DNA of 64,000 bases. It comes from Triatoma infestans (Eukaryota; Arthropoda; Insecta; Hemiptera; Reduviidae). The notes beneath the pieces were generated by a model. The model saw only the letters and a list, made by a program, of their open reading frames with translations, searched no databases and was not told where the DNA came from. Shown piece by piece: positions 36,057 to 46,949 of this stretch. Where the stretch lies: the NCBI GenBank assembly GCA_011037195.1, contig JAAEAF010000617.1:144672-208671 (forward strand). Direction: 5' to 3'. Every line of letters begins with the position of its first letter. Position 1 is the first letter of the stretch. The position numbers were made by a program, and so were the translations under genes.

Positions 36057-36610
36057 TTTTTTTGTTTTGTTTTTTCATGACGAAATCTATTTCTGCTATA
36101 GTATAAACAATAAATTGATTAATCAGACACACCAAGATAATAAACACTAATTATTGGAATTGATGTTCGTTACGACCGTAGTATTATATTGTGAGAAGGA
36201 TATTGAGGTTCGTTAAAAAAACACTCCTGGAATTTGCTAAACAACAAACACAATAAGTCACGGTTTTCCAATCCGCTGTCGTAGCCCTTTATAGAACTTT
36301 GAGACACCCTATTTCGTTAACACTTGGTGATGGTATATCACAAGTTAAAGTGTAGTTTTATGAAATTCAAACAGAAAAATTGTTGTAATTACAATTCTTA
36401 TGTTAGATTTCCATATTTTACTCTTATATATACCACATATTGTTTAATAGTTGATATGTGTTTATTCCGATTTATTCTGCAATAATATCAATAATTTACA
36501 ATAAATTGCAATTTGTTATATATACGTATAATACTTTTTTCTATTTATTTAGTTGATTTATACAGTTTACTTTAAAATTTTTAGGTTTATATTTTTATTT
36601 GCTTTATAAC
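36057..36610 (+). other. 3' flank of OR copy C
   Basis: Homologous to the flanks of copies A and B. It has AATAAA at about 36,108 and 36,501 as candidate polyadenylation signals for the OR transcript. Confidence 0.4.
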
Positions 36611-38150
36611 TGTTAAGATAGCAGCTGGCTGGAATCACTTTGACATTGGTATGACTTTCTATGTCATTACATATGAAACAGCCATGGGTATATGTTGATC
36701 CATCCTGAAATAAGGTTCAATTACAATTAGTAATTTTTCCCGCTCTCAGATTGGTGGTGATTATGGACTCCTTATTCAGAGAAGAGAGAAAGAGAGAGAA
36801 GAGAACCCGCAATCACATATCTACTCTGAAATTCTTAATTTCGGTTATATCTTAGTGTGAAATATGTTGATATTCTCGATTTCATCCATAAAATCGCTCA
36901 TTAAGCCCCCTTATAATGCAGGCAATAAACGATGTCACAAAAGCGAATTTAAACGCCTTCAGAAAGAATTGCCTAAAAATAACCAGTCAATTTATACAAG
37001 GAGATGTCAAGGTGCATGTAATTTTTTTAAGCCGAAAAAGATAAATATGTAATAGATTTATACTCGTTCTCTCATAAAGCTTCCCTGTTAAATGTCGAAA
37101 GAAAAGGTGATTCATGAAATAGGATTAGTTTGTTCGATTTACTGTTCCCTGATATTAATACAAGTTATGTCATAATGAGAGTTTTTTTTTTTTTAACAAA
37201 CTCTCACTGGTCACTGTAGGTGTGTATTCAGTCATTGTGGCAGTTGTCTGATGCTTTCTAGGGATATACAGGCATTAAGTTACATATGGACTTCACATAA
37301 TATCAAATGTAAAAAAATATGAACTTTATGCTGCGTTTATCATGATCAATTACGACACACACAACGGGTGGGCGGTTCACGATACAGTTCAGCCTTTATA
37401 TAAATATATTTTTTTAATTTTCGGTATGATATAAAAAACAAACAACAATCTGACAAGGAGATAAAACTTTTATGATCTCACTCCAACATCAAAACCTAAC
37501 AAAAAAAAAAAAAACAAAAAAGGAAAAATTTATTTGAAAAGTCGGAAATGATACTAAGAATTTTCAAAAGTGCAATGAAGTAGAAGTAGCAAACTCCTTT
37601 TTTTTTTCAATTAAGAATTCACCATACTTTATTAATTTATAAATTTTTACAACAAAACAAGCGCATGAGCAGAAAGTTGCCATCATTACAATTAAAAAAA
37701 AAAAGAAAATCTGGCGAGAAACATTCAAACGACATTTTCTTAATACTTCTACATTTTCTTTACTTATATTGTGATGGGGGCAAGTAGGGAGGTAGTGGGG
37801 GCAAGTAGGGTGGTGGTGAGGGTATTAGTCTTAGACAGATTGAGAAGTGATGATTATATTATTGATGGCAGTAGAAAAACTAAACCAACTGCATATAAAA
37901 TTAAAAATTATTATCCTTTTTAGTTGCACGAATAATTTTAGTGCAAACTAAAAAGGAAATCGTTTTAGCCGTTTTCCTAAAAAATTAGAAAACAAAGTAG
38001 GAAATTTGAATTTTAAATATATTTTTAAAATATTAGTTTAGATGTAAAAACTTGCTGGCAAAAGGTCTGGCTAAATGGTGAGGAACCGTTAGTGAAAGAC
38101 AAAGCACTTGGCCAAACTCTATTATAAAAGGCCCCATTCGAATGTGGCGA
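36611..38150. other. No gene; simple repeats
   Basis: No convincing frame. It contains a GA-rich run (36,778-36,808), A and T homopolymers (near 37,180, 37,501 and 37,690) and two tandem copies of a GGGGGCAAGTAGGG unit (37,775-37,815). Confidence 0.45.
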
Positions 38151-38178
38151 TCTAGTATAAATAAGAAACCAAACGTGA

Positions 38179-39403
38179 ATAGAATAGAATAGAATAAAAG
38201 GGGGGGGAGCCTCATTCCACTGCGACCTAGCGCAGTCGACGAGTCTATTTGTGGATCCCCTCTAAGAGTTACGGACAGCCCCCAGCTTTGCCCTCCTAAT
38301 CAATCCTAGCAAAGTGAGAGCGGCCCCGTAATGAAGCTTCCAGACTTCGGGATGCCCGTTCCCACTTGAAGAAACCTAATCCTCGGCCAGGGCCGCGGCA
38401 ATCACATAAGGATGTGGCGCCGCGCGGTACCCTCCTATTACCTGCAGAGTTCGTGGCATACCGCACAGTTCGGCAAGGTTGTAGGGGTGCATGTGGTCTA
38501 TCAGCTAGTTTACCTGTGTGCCCGGTTAGTAGACCTACAATTAACCTTATGTCCCTTCGGGTCTGGCTCAGTAGGTCTCTGGTAAATTTAGGCAACTGTC
38601 TTTTAATGAAGCGCTTTGCCTGCCTCTGTCCTGATGTTCCCTCCCACCAACGCAGACGCTGATCTTCTATCCAACCCCTGATAGAAGTTTGGATGAGACT
38701 CCTGGACAAGCCGCAGAAGGGTTTGGGGCCTATAAAGGTATCCTGCGAACCCTCCCTCGCTAGGGCATCCGCCCTCTCATTGCCCAGGAACCCCGCATGT
38801 CCCGGCACCCAGGCGAGTGTCAGTTTATTCCGAGTACCCACCTCGGTGAGGGCAAGTAGGCAGTCCCACACCAGTCTTGAGACTATTTGGTGTGAGGAAA
38901 GTGCCTTCAGGGCTGCCTGACAGTTGGAGTATATGGCCACTCTTCTACCCACCATCCTTTGCCTTATAATCTCCCTAGCGCAGAGTTGTAACGCCACGAC
39001 TTCAGCCTGAAAGACCGTGGCGAACTTCCCTAGGCTGGCCTTAATTTTAACTTTAGGCCTGCCCACGTAGACCCCAGCTCCGACCCCAGTCGGAGTTTTG
39101 GATCCATCTGTGTACCAAATCGAGTTACCGAACAGGGGGTGGTCACAGCCCCATTCGCCTCTGCTCGGTATGACAATATGGAAGTTCCTTCCGAAGAAAT
39201 ACTTCGGAACCATCCTATCCGTTGGCATCCCCAGAAGATAGTCCGCCTTGATTTCCTCGATCAACCTCTGGTTATTACGATATGCCCAGCGGTGATGGGA
39301 GGCGGCCTTGCAGGACCTTGTATTCCCCATCTGGCTCCGCCTAGAACGAGAATGTGGTGGCAGATTGAGGAGGAGGAGGACATCCAACGCCGCAGTCGGG
39401 ATA
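38179..39403 (-). mobile_element. 5'-truncated RNase H-type non-LTR element
   Basis: Only the 3' part of the element is left. The 3' tail at the left end is an ATTCT-type short tandem array (TAGAATAGAATAG on the plus strand). A 12-bp sequence ACCAAACGTGAA occurs directly before it (about 38,167-38,178) and again at 39,483-39,494, the likely target duplication. Between the truncated 5' end (39,403) and the right target copy lies an extra inverted segment (see 39,404-39,585). It is related to, but a different family from, the element at 4,255. Confidence 0.75.
38296..39387 (-). pseudogene. RNase H domain of a non-LTR polyprotein, catalytic Asp lost
   Basis: 363 open codons covering the end of the RT connection and RNase H. 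The first Asp (IWYTDGSK), the Glu (FQAEVVAL) and the His block (AWVPGHAGFLGNERADALA) are present. The second Asp, normally in a YSDSQAAL block, is Asn here (IYSNCQAAL), which should kill RNase H activity. After about residue 295 the reading goes out of the family frame (the cysteine knuckle is replaced by Arg/Gly-rich sequence), so there is a frameshift near 38,500. RT itself is not in this copy. Confidence 0.8.
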
Positions 39404-39585
39404 AAACAGACAGAGTAAAAAACTTCTTGAAAATAACACGGTTCTCTAGAAATTGAACTGAATGAACTGCTGTATAAAACTTACCAAACGTGAAAGAAAG
39501 GGAAGTTTTATTTATACAGCTGTTCATTCAGTTCAATTTCTAGAGAACCGTGTTATTTTCAAGAAGTGTTTTACTCTGTCTGTTT
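39404..39585. repeat. Long perfect-type hairpin (about 80-bp arms)
   Basis: Left arm 39,404-39,482 is the reverse complement of right arm 39,503-39,585 apart from a few indels. The 20-base loop contains the ACCAAACGTGAA target sequence of the adjacent retroelement. It starts with AAACAGACAG and ends with CTGTCTGTTT. Confidence 0.9.
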
Positions 39586-40805
39586 AGTTGTCTATCCTAG
39601 TTTTATATTTAGTCTGGCTCGTTTATATGTACAAATATTTAATCAATTAGATTTTTACACTGTCAAATTAGTGGCCTTTAAACTACGTAATATTTTAAAA
39701 TATTTTCCTGCTTCTTGCTTCCATCACAGTGGTAAAACCATTTATTTTACTGCGGTAACACTTTAAAGAAAACCATAAAGCTACGATTTTCCCAAGGACC
39801 CCCAAAAAATCAATTTTCCAGGGAAAACCTTACAAATAAAAGTGATAGGTATTTATTTGTGTAAACAGTATACGATGTTACAGAAAATCGTTGGAATCTT
39901 TTTTGAAAAATTCACTCAGTAATTGTTGCAATTTCCGGTTGATGGATTTTGCCCAAAATCTTCGTGTCTGATGCCGTTAGTAGTGTCTATATACGGGGTA
40001 ATGTTTAGATCTTGGGGAGAATTGATGAAAAAATATAAATTATGATTTTGTAATTATAAGTAACATACTCGTATATTAGTCGAAATATATTTAATATTGA
40101 TTTATTATTTAGAGCAGTCTCAAGCCTGGGTTTTTTTCAAAGGTTTGGTGAAAACAATAATGAACTGTTAGGAAGGTAGCATACCTTTAGTACAATAAAA
40201 GGGAATTTCCCTTCCTTTCTCTCTTCAATAAAGAAAGGTATTATATATATGTAGAACCTCAACTAGGGAGGATCAAATTTTTGTGGTTCAGGAAAGAGTG
40301 CTCATTGTCGATTGATATATGTGTTTAAAGTGCTATACGAAATTCAAGGTCGAACCTTTTCAAGTCAAACACTTTTAAGATTGTAAGTTGTCAAAGTATC
40401 ATAATTGTTGCGTAGTATTATTATAAGATTTTGATATGATAGATTGATGATTTTGATTATATAGAGTGTATTTATCTTCAATTTTATATTATATTTCTTT
40501 TTATGTTTATTCGTTTACTAATTTATTATCCCTCATAGACCTCACGAAATTCCTTTTGAGAAGATACAAATATAAATTATTTTAATTAATTAGTAATTAA
40601 CATATTTCATTTACTCCTCCCCCCTCAATAAAATCATATTACAACGGATATGAAGTTCGAGCTTTAAAATATTGTCCGATTTTTTTCCTTTTCTGATAAT
40701 TGCAGTCATTGTACTTGGATAACATATCTTCCCTTATCAAAAGTAATCCTCTTATTCAAAACAGTGCGGAATTTAATTAGCTCAGTACAATTCCTACCTC
40801 ATATA
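39586..40805. other. No gene recognised
   Basis: AT-rich. Parts near 39,790-39,960 belong to the interspersed repeat with AATTTTCCAGGGAAAA and GGAAATTGCAACAATT-like blocks. No coding evidence. Confidence 0.4.
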
Positions 40806-40807
40806 AT

Positions 40808-41325
40808 GTGGAACGAAATAAATTGTATTTTAGATTCTTAATGCTTTTACTTTATAAAGGAAAAAAATGCGAAGACAAATATTTGAAAAGCATGGAGAAG
40901 ATGAGGTTAGCGAATGGAAGTGACAGACATATTTTTTCAAATTTCTGGAAGGAGATACGTATCTATGATAGGAAACGTTCTGGAAGGCCAACAACTAAAG
41001 ATGATGACCAAATTGAAGCCGTAACACTCGAAAAATATCAGAGATACAAAAGCTTTCTTCTCTTTATCAACTTGATTTGATGTTTGGATGTCACACAGCT
41101 TAATCGAAAAGAATCTGATTGATCAAGTTTCCGTTTGTGAAAAAATAATAACTAAAGCTGGAAACAACAAAAGGATCCTTTACGACAGTAATGTTCGAAG
41201 AATATCTTGAAGAAAACCTGACGAAACTTCGTTATCAACATGTAAAGATGATTTTCACTTTTCACAAAAAGGCCATGCTATGCATGTTCCAGCCCAGTTC
41301 TGTATTAAATTTGCTCTAAAGGTAG
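40808..41325 (+). pseudogene. Mariner-type transposase remnant
   Basis: Pieces of a mariner-family DDE transposase in several frames. The helix-turn-helix end reads RKRSGRPTTKDDDQIEAV, matching the conserved RSGRP linker. Further on, NKRILYDSNVRR aligns with the WILYDN block after the first catalytic Asp. HKKAMLCMF aligns with the PKKVML block that precedes the WWD motif. Stops and deletions separate them, the first Asp of DDD is not visible, and the C-terminal third is absent. No terminal inverted repeats were found. Confidence 0.6.
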
Positions 41326-43060
41326 TGAAAGGTTGTTCCGAAAAATGGTTTGTATATCATAGACTGGTGTGAGTACGTTTACAAATACTTCAATAAAGAA
41401 TTCAAAAAAATTTCGGCATTGCATACAGATCAGCCCTATATTTTCCTACTCCAGAAACTTTCAAGGGAACCAGCATACTCTCGAAACCCTAGATGCTTTA
41501 TTTCTCACAAGAGGCGAAACAGTCAATATAATATCGACACTTTTATCATTTTTTGGGGGGTTAATAGATATACTATTATCTCGCTTAAATTTATCTCAGA
41601 ACGATACTTTTTTGGTTCTTCAGGCAGTGCAATGACGGACAGAATTCTGGTGAATTTTGCAATCTCTGCACAATTGCATATCCATATCCGAAATGCAATA
41701 CGCAAATACGCATCATCATAAAAAATCGCGCAATAATTATATAAATTTTGGATGATGAATTTTCTAGGTGATTGGTATTATATGACCTTTATTTAATCAA
41801 ATTTTAATGTATGTAATGGTTAAACAGAATTCCGCGCATAGAGAGCATTATTATTTGCATATTATTTTGAAAACCGAGAAATCTGGAAGCAAATGAATTA
41901 TTGATGTGATCGCTTTAAATTTCATACGATAGTAGCTCAGCTATTTCTATAGATTAATGTAAATTTATTTATGGAACGTATATTATAAGCAAGTATTAAT
42001 ATTTGCATTAATAGTGAATAGAAAATTTAATATGTACTACGCTTTTGTACGTCAGCCATTTCACTGCTAGGTGAGCCAACAGGGGGAAAAAGAAGGAAAA
42101 AAGTTAGAATGCTATGTTTGGAACCCTTTACAAATGAATGTATTTAACCCTTATTGTTGTCCCAGTTGGACATGTAGTTGTTACAGTCTGTTGTTAGGAA
42201 GGACTTCCAGCGAGCCCCTATCACGACCAGTCGTATATCCCCACTACTTGCACAACTTCCCTGGATGAAGAGGACGTTCACAAACTGTACTAACCATATA
42301 CATTCTACGCCCATCCTTCTAACCATGCGTGTGACTGTGTGTGTGTGTGTGTGTCTGTATGTGTGTCCTACATACATGTACTCACATTCAGTTTTAGAAG
42401 GTTGAAGAGGAAGAGAAAGGAAGGGTTGAGGAAGCATAATTAAATCATTCAACGTCACTAATCCTAACAGTGAATACATCATCCAGCAATCCTGCGACAG
42501 CCTGCTCTAAACCCCATGTCTAAATAGAATTACGACGGTAAACAAGGATTTAAACCAAACTGTCTCTCATAGGTTGGTTAACTATTTGGATTTCAAGTTG
42601 GAATGCATATGTTATTGCTAAATACCAATTATTGTTGTACGGTAAATTCCAGCCAGTAGGCGTTTATATTAAAGTTAAATAAACAAAAAAAGTAAAACAA
42701 AAAAATTGTAAAAAAATTTTTAGAAAATAAGGACGGATAAAACGAAATGACGTGGAAAATAATTGATTCTATCGGTGATTAGCTGTGGAGTTTTATATTA
42801 AAGGTGTATATAGTATGGATGCTACAAAAAGTACTTTAGAATCCTGATGATAATGGGTGACACTATAATAAATAGATTGTATCTAGTTATGCATGCAGAC
42901 TAAGGAGTTTGCTCAAACACCAAAAAGGAACCCAACTTTATCTAGTCCTTCAAAATTACATCAAATAAAGATTTATACTTTGTTCAAATCTCTCTCTTTG
43001 CCTTTACCAGAAACATATTTTATATGAAAAATATTATTTCAAGAATATCCTAACATTCAA
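41326..43060. other. No gene; GT microsatellite
   Basis: Two overlapping frames of about 90-120 codons at 41,350-41,721 look like chance. A GT dinucleotide run occupies about 42,334-42,366. The rest is AT-rich. Confidence 0.4.
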
Positions 43061-43240
43061 AAGGGTAAGCCAGGTAGAAGAAGTCCAGTTACTGGGAGAG
43101 TTTATGAACCTTGGTAGCATTGTTCTATCCCTTCTTCTCATGGGAAGGATTTGAACGAACAATTAGAAGACATTCCTTCAATGACAGTTGGTTGTAGACA
43201 CCGAAGCAGAACACTTGTTTTTCGCTCTCTTAGCATCAGT
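43061..43240 (+). other. Short coding-like stretch of unknown origin
   Basis: One frame reads GKPGRRSPVTGRVYEP, a stop, then CSIPSSHGKDLNEQL and CRHRSRTLVF. Composition looks protein-like against an AT-rich background, but I do not recognise the family and there is no start or splice context. Confidence 0.2.
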
Positions 43241-44356
43241 GTATATTAATAAGTTTATAATATCTTGCAAATAACTTGTAGTTATTATTTCAATAGTATA
43301 TATTTATTGTAGCAGTGGTGACTACTTTCTTAATTCTGATACTTCACTCTCTTAAACATATATACTTACAAGCCCTTTTACTAAACCGTTCACGCCACAA
43401 GCTACCAGCACACAAACACACAACATCACCGATCACATTTCAACTGCAAGACGCGATTAACCAGATATCAAAATCACTTTACTGGACGACAAGATTGATT
43501 GATTGAAGTATTTCCTTTAGAGTAACTAACAAATGCATAATTTATTATTTCAATTAACTTACAAATTTTGTAATTTCTATTCTTTCTTAAGAAGTAAGTA
43601 CTAGGATAGTGACCAAATTTTCGAAATTGACTTTTCACCGGCAATATATGTGTTTTGATGTTCTCAAAGATGTTTTGAGGCGCGCGGGTGTGTATAATTT
43701 AAAAAAATGAAATATCGAAAAAAGTTCAAACTTGATATTCCATTTAGCTGCTAAACTCCAAATAAGGTTTTCATCAAAATCTATCAATAAAAAATGCAAC
43801 TTTATTGAACAGTTGTTTTTTTTAAGTTTTCGCGTTTTTCTCAAAAACTGTTCGCACGATTTCCTTCAAACATCATTTACTATGAAGACAGATAATTACC
43901 TTTCATTTTTGTTTGTAGCATTTTTCCAAAAAAAAAAATAATTTTGTGGGGTTCTTGGGGAGCCGCAACATTTCCTTTTAAGTACCACTTCAGTATAACG
44001 TATGGTTCTGCCACCTATTTAATATTTAGGAACATCAGAAAGCATCACTAGAATTTTAAATTTGAAAAAATTTGGTGAACCAAAAGTACGTCATTACAGA
44101 ATAGGTTTTTTGTTTCAGTGTTTTTTTTTTTTTTTTTTTGTTGGAGGAATCCATATTTTCTGCACCATGTTGTTCGTGTAATATTTTGGGGCTGGATAAA
44201 TGTGAACATTCAATCACAGGTTGTTTTTTCCAGGAAGTGTTTTTCACAAATTATGTTATTTATAGATAAAAAAATTTTCACCATCCAATAAATAATAATA
44301 ATAATAAAATAAAAAAATAGATATAATAAATCGAAGAATGATAATATAACATAATG
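43241..44356. other. No gene recognised
   Basis: AT-rich, with interspersed-repeat fragments (for example 43,600-43,880, containing TTTTCGAAATTGACTTTTCACCGG, a relative of the 47-kb satellite unit) and T/A runs. Confidence 0.4.
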
Positions 44357-44532
44357 ATAATAATAACCAAACCTATTGAAATTGTGAAGTTGGTATGTTT
44401 GTCTAAAATGATTATATTTCTTTATTAAATACGATTCTTTATTAAATGTATTTATTAATTTTTAATTGTTATAATATTTAGTCCAGATATATTAATAGAT
44501 AAATATTAAACGCATTTTATTTTAATTCCATT
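44357..44532 (+). repeat. 176-bp direct repeat, left copy
   Basis: Matches 45,545-45,720 with about seven differences and no gaps. It starts ATAATAATAACCAAACC and ends TTTTAATTCCATT. Confidence 0.9.
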
Positions 44533-45544
44533 ATTCCATTTCATTTTCCGTCATTTTCCATTTTCATTCCATTTTCCATTCCATTTTTATTCCGTCAGAA
44601 AGGCTGACGGTGGCACATGTGTTGGTAGGATTTCAGGCTCTGCGTACACAAAGGGAAGAAGCAGGCCTGCCACATGACAAGCGCGCTATTTTACAAGAGG
44701 ATTCTCCTTACACAAGGAGGCTATTTACTTATTTAAGATCTATAAATGTATATAATAGAATTTAGGTTAGTATTTAGATTAAGTGAATCTGGGTGAAGGA
44801 ATATTGAGTATTTCACCCAATTAGGTTAGTATATTTATTATAAAGGGGAAAGGAATATCGAGTACTTTCCCCTTGTGTGAATGCATAGTATGAATGAATC
44901 ATTAGCATGAATGTAATTTATAAGCGTGAATGTATTTGATTGGTCTGAATGTATTTATTGGCGAGAAAGTATTTATTAGCATGAATGTTTTTCTTTTAGT
45001 AGTCTGAAAGTATTTATTGGCGAGGGTGTTAGCATGAATGCTTAGTGTAGGCTTTCTTTTATCAGGGGTTGAAAGAAATTTTATAAAAGTATTTCAACCC
45101 CCTGGCTTTAAGTTAAACTTAATTTTGATCATTTTAAGATGTGCAGGAACATTAGTTTAAAGTACTGCACATCCAAGTTGTACAGTAAATAGCCTCTTCC
45201 ACGATATTATTGTATTATAATTAATTATTAATTAAAGATATCAATTTAATTATTTTGTAAATAATACTCTTAATAAACACCTTTATTTGTATATAGCTTA
45301 TTAAAATAAATAGTAATTTTTGTTACATTAGAGTCGACCCTAGTTTAATAAAATTTATTAAACGTTATTATTAAAATAAGGGATGGCACAAACAATAAAC
45401 CTCCCCGTCGACTAGACTCTGTGTCGACGTGTTGTGTGTGGAAGCCACACAGGTTAACCTGCGCCATCCTGAGTGGCCATAGAGCGAGAAAGCTTAAACG
45501 AGTGGAGGCGCTAATGACCATGGCAGTCGATGCGCCGAAAAAAA
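44533..45544 (+). mobile_element. 1,012-bp insert between direct repeats, retroelement-like 3' end
   Basis: No protein frame. The 3' end (45,340-45,544) is GC-richer and finishes GATGCGCCG plus eight A and TAA units, like the ends of several I/R1-type non-LTR elements. The inside has a CCGTCAG/CTGACGG hairpin (about 44,592-44,611), four larger hairpins (44,791-45,173) and a run of degenerate 18-bp GTGAATGTATTTATTGG-type repeats (44,900-45,045). Flanking 176-bp direct repeats would be an extraordinarily long target duplication; a pre-existing tandem repeat or a TRIM-like element are alternatives. Confidence 0.5.
44791..45173 (+). other. Four hairpins with a common GAA...AGTA loop motif
   Basis: Stems at 44,791-44,818 (GGGTGAAG/TTTCACCC), 44,843-44,874 (AAGGGGAAAG/CTTTCCCCTT), 45,065-45,101 (GGGGTTGAAA/TTTCAACCCC) and 45,138-45,173 (GATGTGCAG/CTGCACATC). 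All loops begin GAA and end AGTA just inside the stem. The first two are halves of a diverged repeat starting TTAGGTTAGTAT, and their stems differ at paired positions. In RNA, GAA opposite AGUA is the signature of a loop E (bulged-G) motif, so a transcribed structured RNA is plausible. Function unknown. Confidence 0.65.
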
Positions 45545-45720
45545 ATAATAATAACCAAACCTATTGAAGTTGTGAAGTTGGTATGTTTGTCTAAAATGAT
45601 TATATTTCTTTATTATATACGATTCCTTATTAAATGCATTTATTAGTTTTTAATTGTTATAATATTTACTCCAGATGTATTAATAGATAAATATTAAACG
45701 CATTTTATTTTAATTCCATT
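45545..45720 (+). repeat. 176-bp direct repeat, right copy
   Basis: Partner of 44,357-44,532. It follows the A-rich end of the insert directly. Confidence 0.9.
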
Positions 45721-46945
45721 CTCTGTTTCTTCATTATTATTATTTTACAGATATATATATACATAAAAGTAGAAAGCTTTGTTTCCCAATCGTTAGCATT
45801 TTGAAATGTAAAGTGGAGTTAAATATTAAATTTAACCTTATGTTACGTCTTAAAATTAATCGTGAATAAGAATTGCGTTTTCTTCAGCAATTTTAATTTT
45901 TTGAAGAATTATTTACGTAACTAGGTACATTAGAATATTAAACAGGTAGATGGTTGTTTCTTGTGATGATATCTTATCTTCATGGAAAGGTTAGAAATGC
46001 AATATTGTTAAGATGATATACATACAACAATGAGTATATTATAGGGTTTGGTTAGAGATATATATTAATATGATACTAAGAGCTGATATCTTAGTGGATA
46101 AAGAAGGAATATCTACATAACAGAAGAGGTTTGGTTTCAATAAGTCGGTCAGATGAATGAAAGATAAAGGGTCTCTTATACAAGGATAGTCAGCCCCCCC
46201 CCCTCTTAGCCAGTTAGCTTACAAGGAGATTTGTAGTTAGACGCGGAGAATGATGGTCTGCGGAGAGTGGAAGAAGGTTAAAGCGAAAGCGACCCCTACC
46301 GCCATGTCTGACGAGACATAGCGTGACTTGAGCCTTTAGATAAAACACCATAAGGTTTCTCTTGTATACCCCCGTTTCTCAGTGATGCGAAAGAGAAAAG
46401 GCACTACTAGTTATGTGAGCTACTTTACCACTCATGACTCTTATCTTATTCTGGTATCTTAATACTGGCACTAACGCTAGCTATACCAATTCTGCTTACT
46501 ACGGTGAACACCTTCAAACCCCACTTTCCTCACATAATCCCCAAACCATCTCACACCAGTTTTCATATTAACAACCTTTTTATTCTTTTCGTCCTCTTTT
46601 TATCGTACCACAATCTCCTTCTTTTTTTTTTATTTTTATGAAAACCCCAATAATTGGTATACAATATAGATACCAAATAGTATTATTTGCTTGCAGATTA
46701 ACCTAACTAATCTTCAACCAATTTTATTCAATTTTCTTGTGTTCCGCATAACAACTTTCATATAATTGCTTGAAAAAAAAAAAAACAAGCACAAGAAACA
46801 AATCGATCATGTAATCGTTAATCAGAAAAAATGGAATGAAATTTGTTTTTAATGTATTTTAATTATGTTTATAGTTAATTCATAATCATTAATTTTACTT
46901 TCTCTTAATGCTGTAGTCTGCTATGATTGCGATATTACTGTGATC
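45721..46945. other. No gene recognised
   Basis: AT-rich, with an 11-C run near 46,194-46,204 and a moderately GC-rich stretch (46,230-46,520) without a frame. Confidence 0.4.
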
Positions 46946-46949
46946 ATTC

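Larger units (their letters stand above)
26655..36610 (+). repeat. Duplicated unit, copy C
   Basis: About 10 kb, aligned with copy B and, from 33,870 on, with copy A. It carries the only intact OR. It ends abruptly at GCTTTATAAC near 36,610, where copy B continues into a further 600 bp not present here. Confidence 0.9.

Noticed and set aside
41350..41721. 123-codon ORF downstream of the mariner remnant
   Set aside because: No mariner motifs in this frame, overlapping frames of similar length, and composition typical of chance.
44357..45720. Ordinary LTR retrotransposon with 176-bp LTRs
   Set aside because: The repeats do not begin TG or end CA, no primer-binding site or polypurine tract adjoins them, and the inside encodes nothing.
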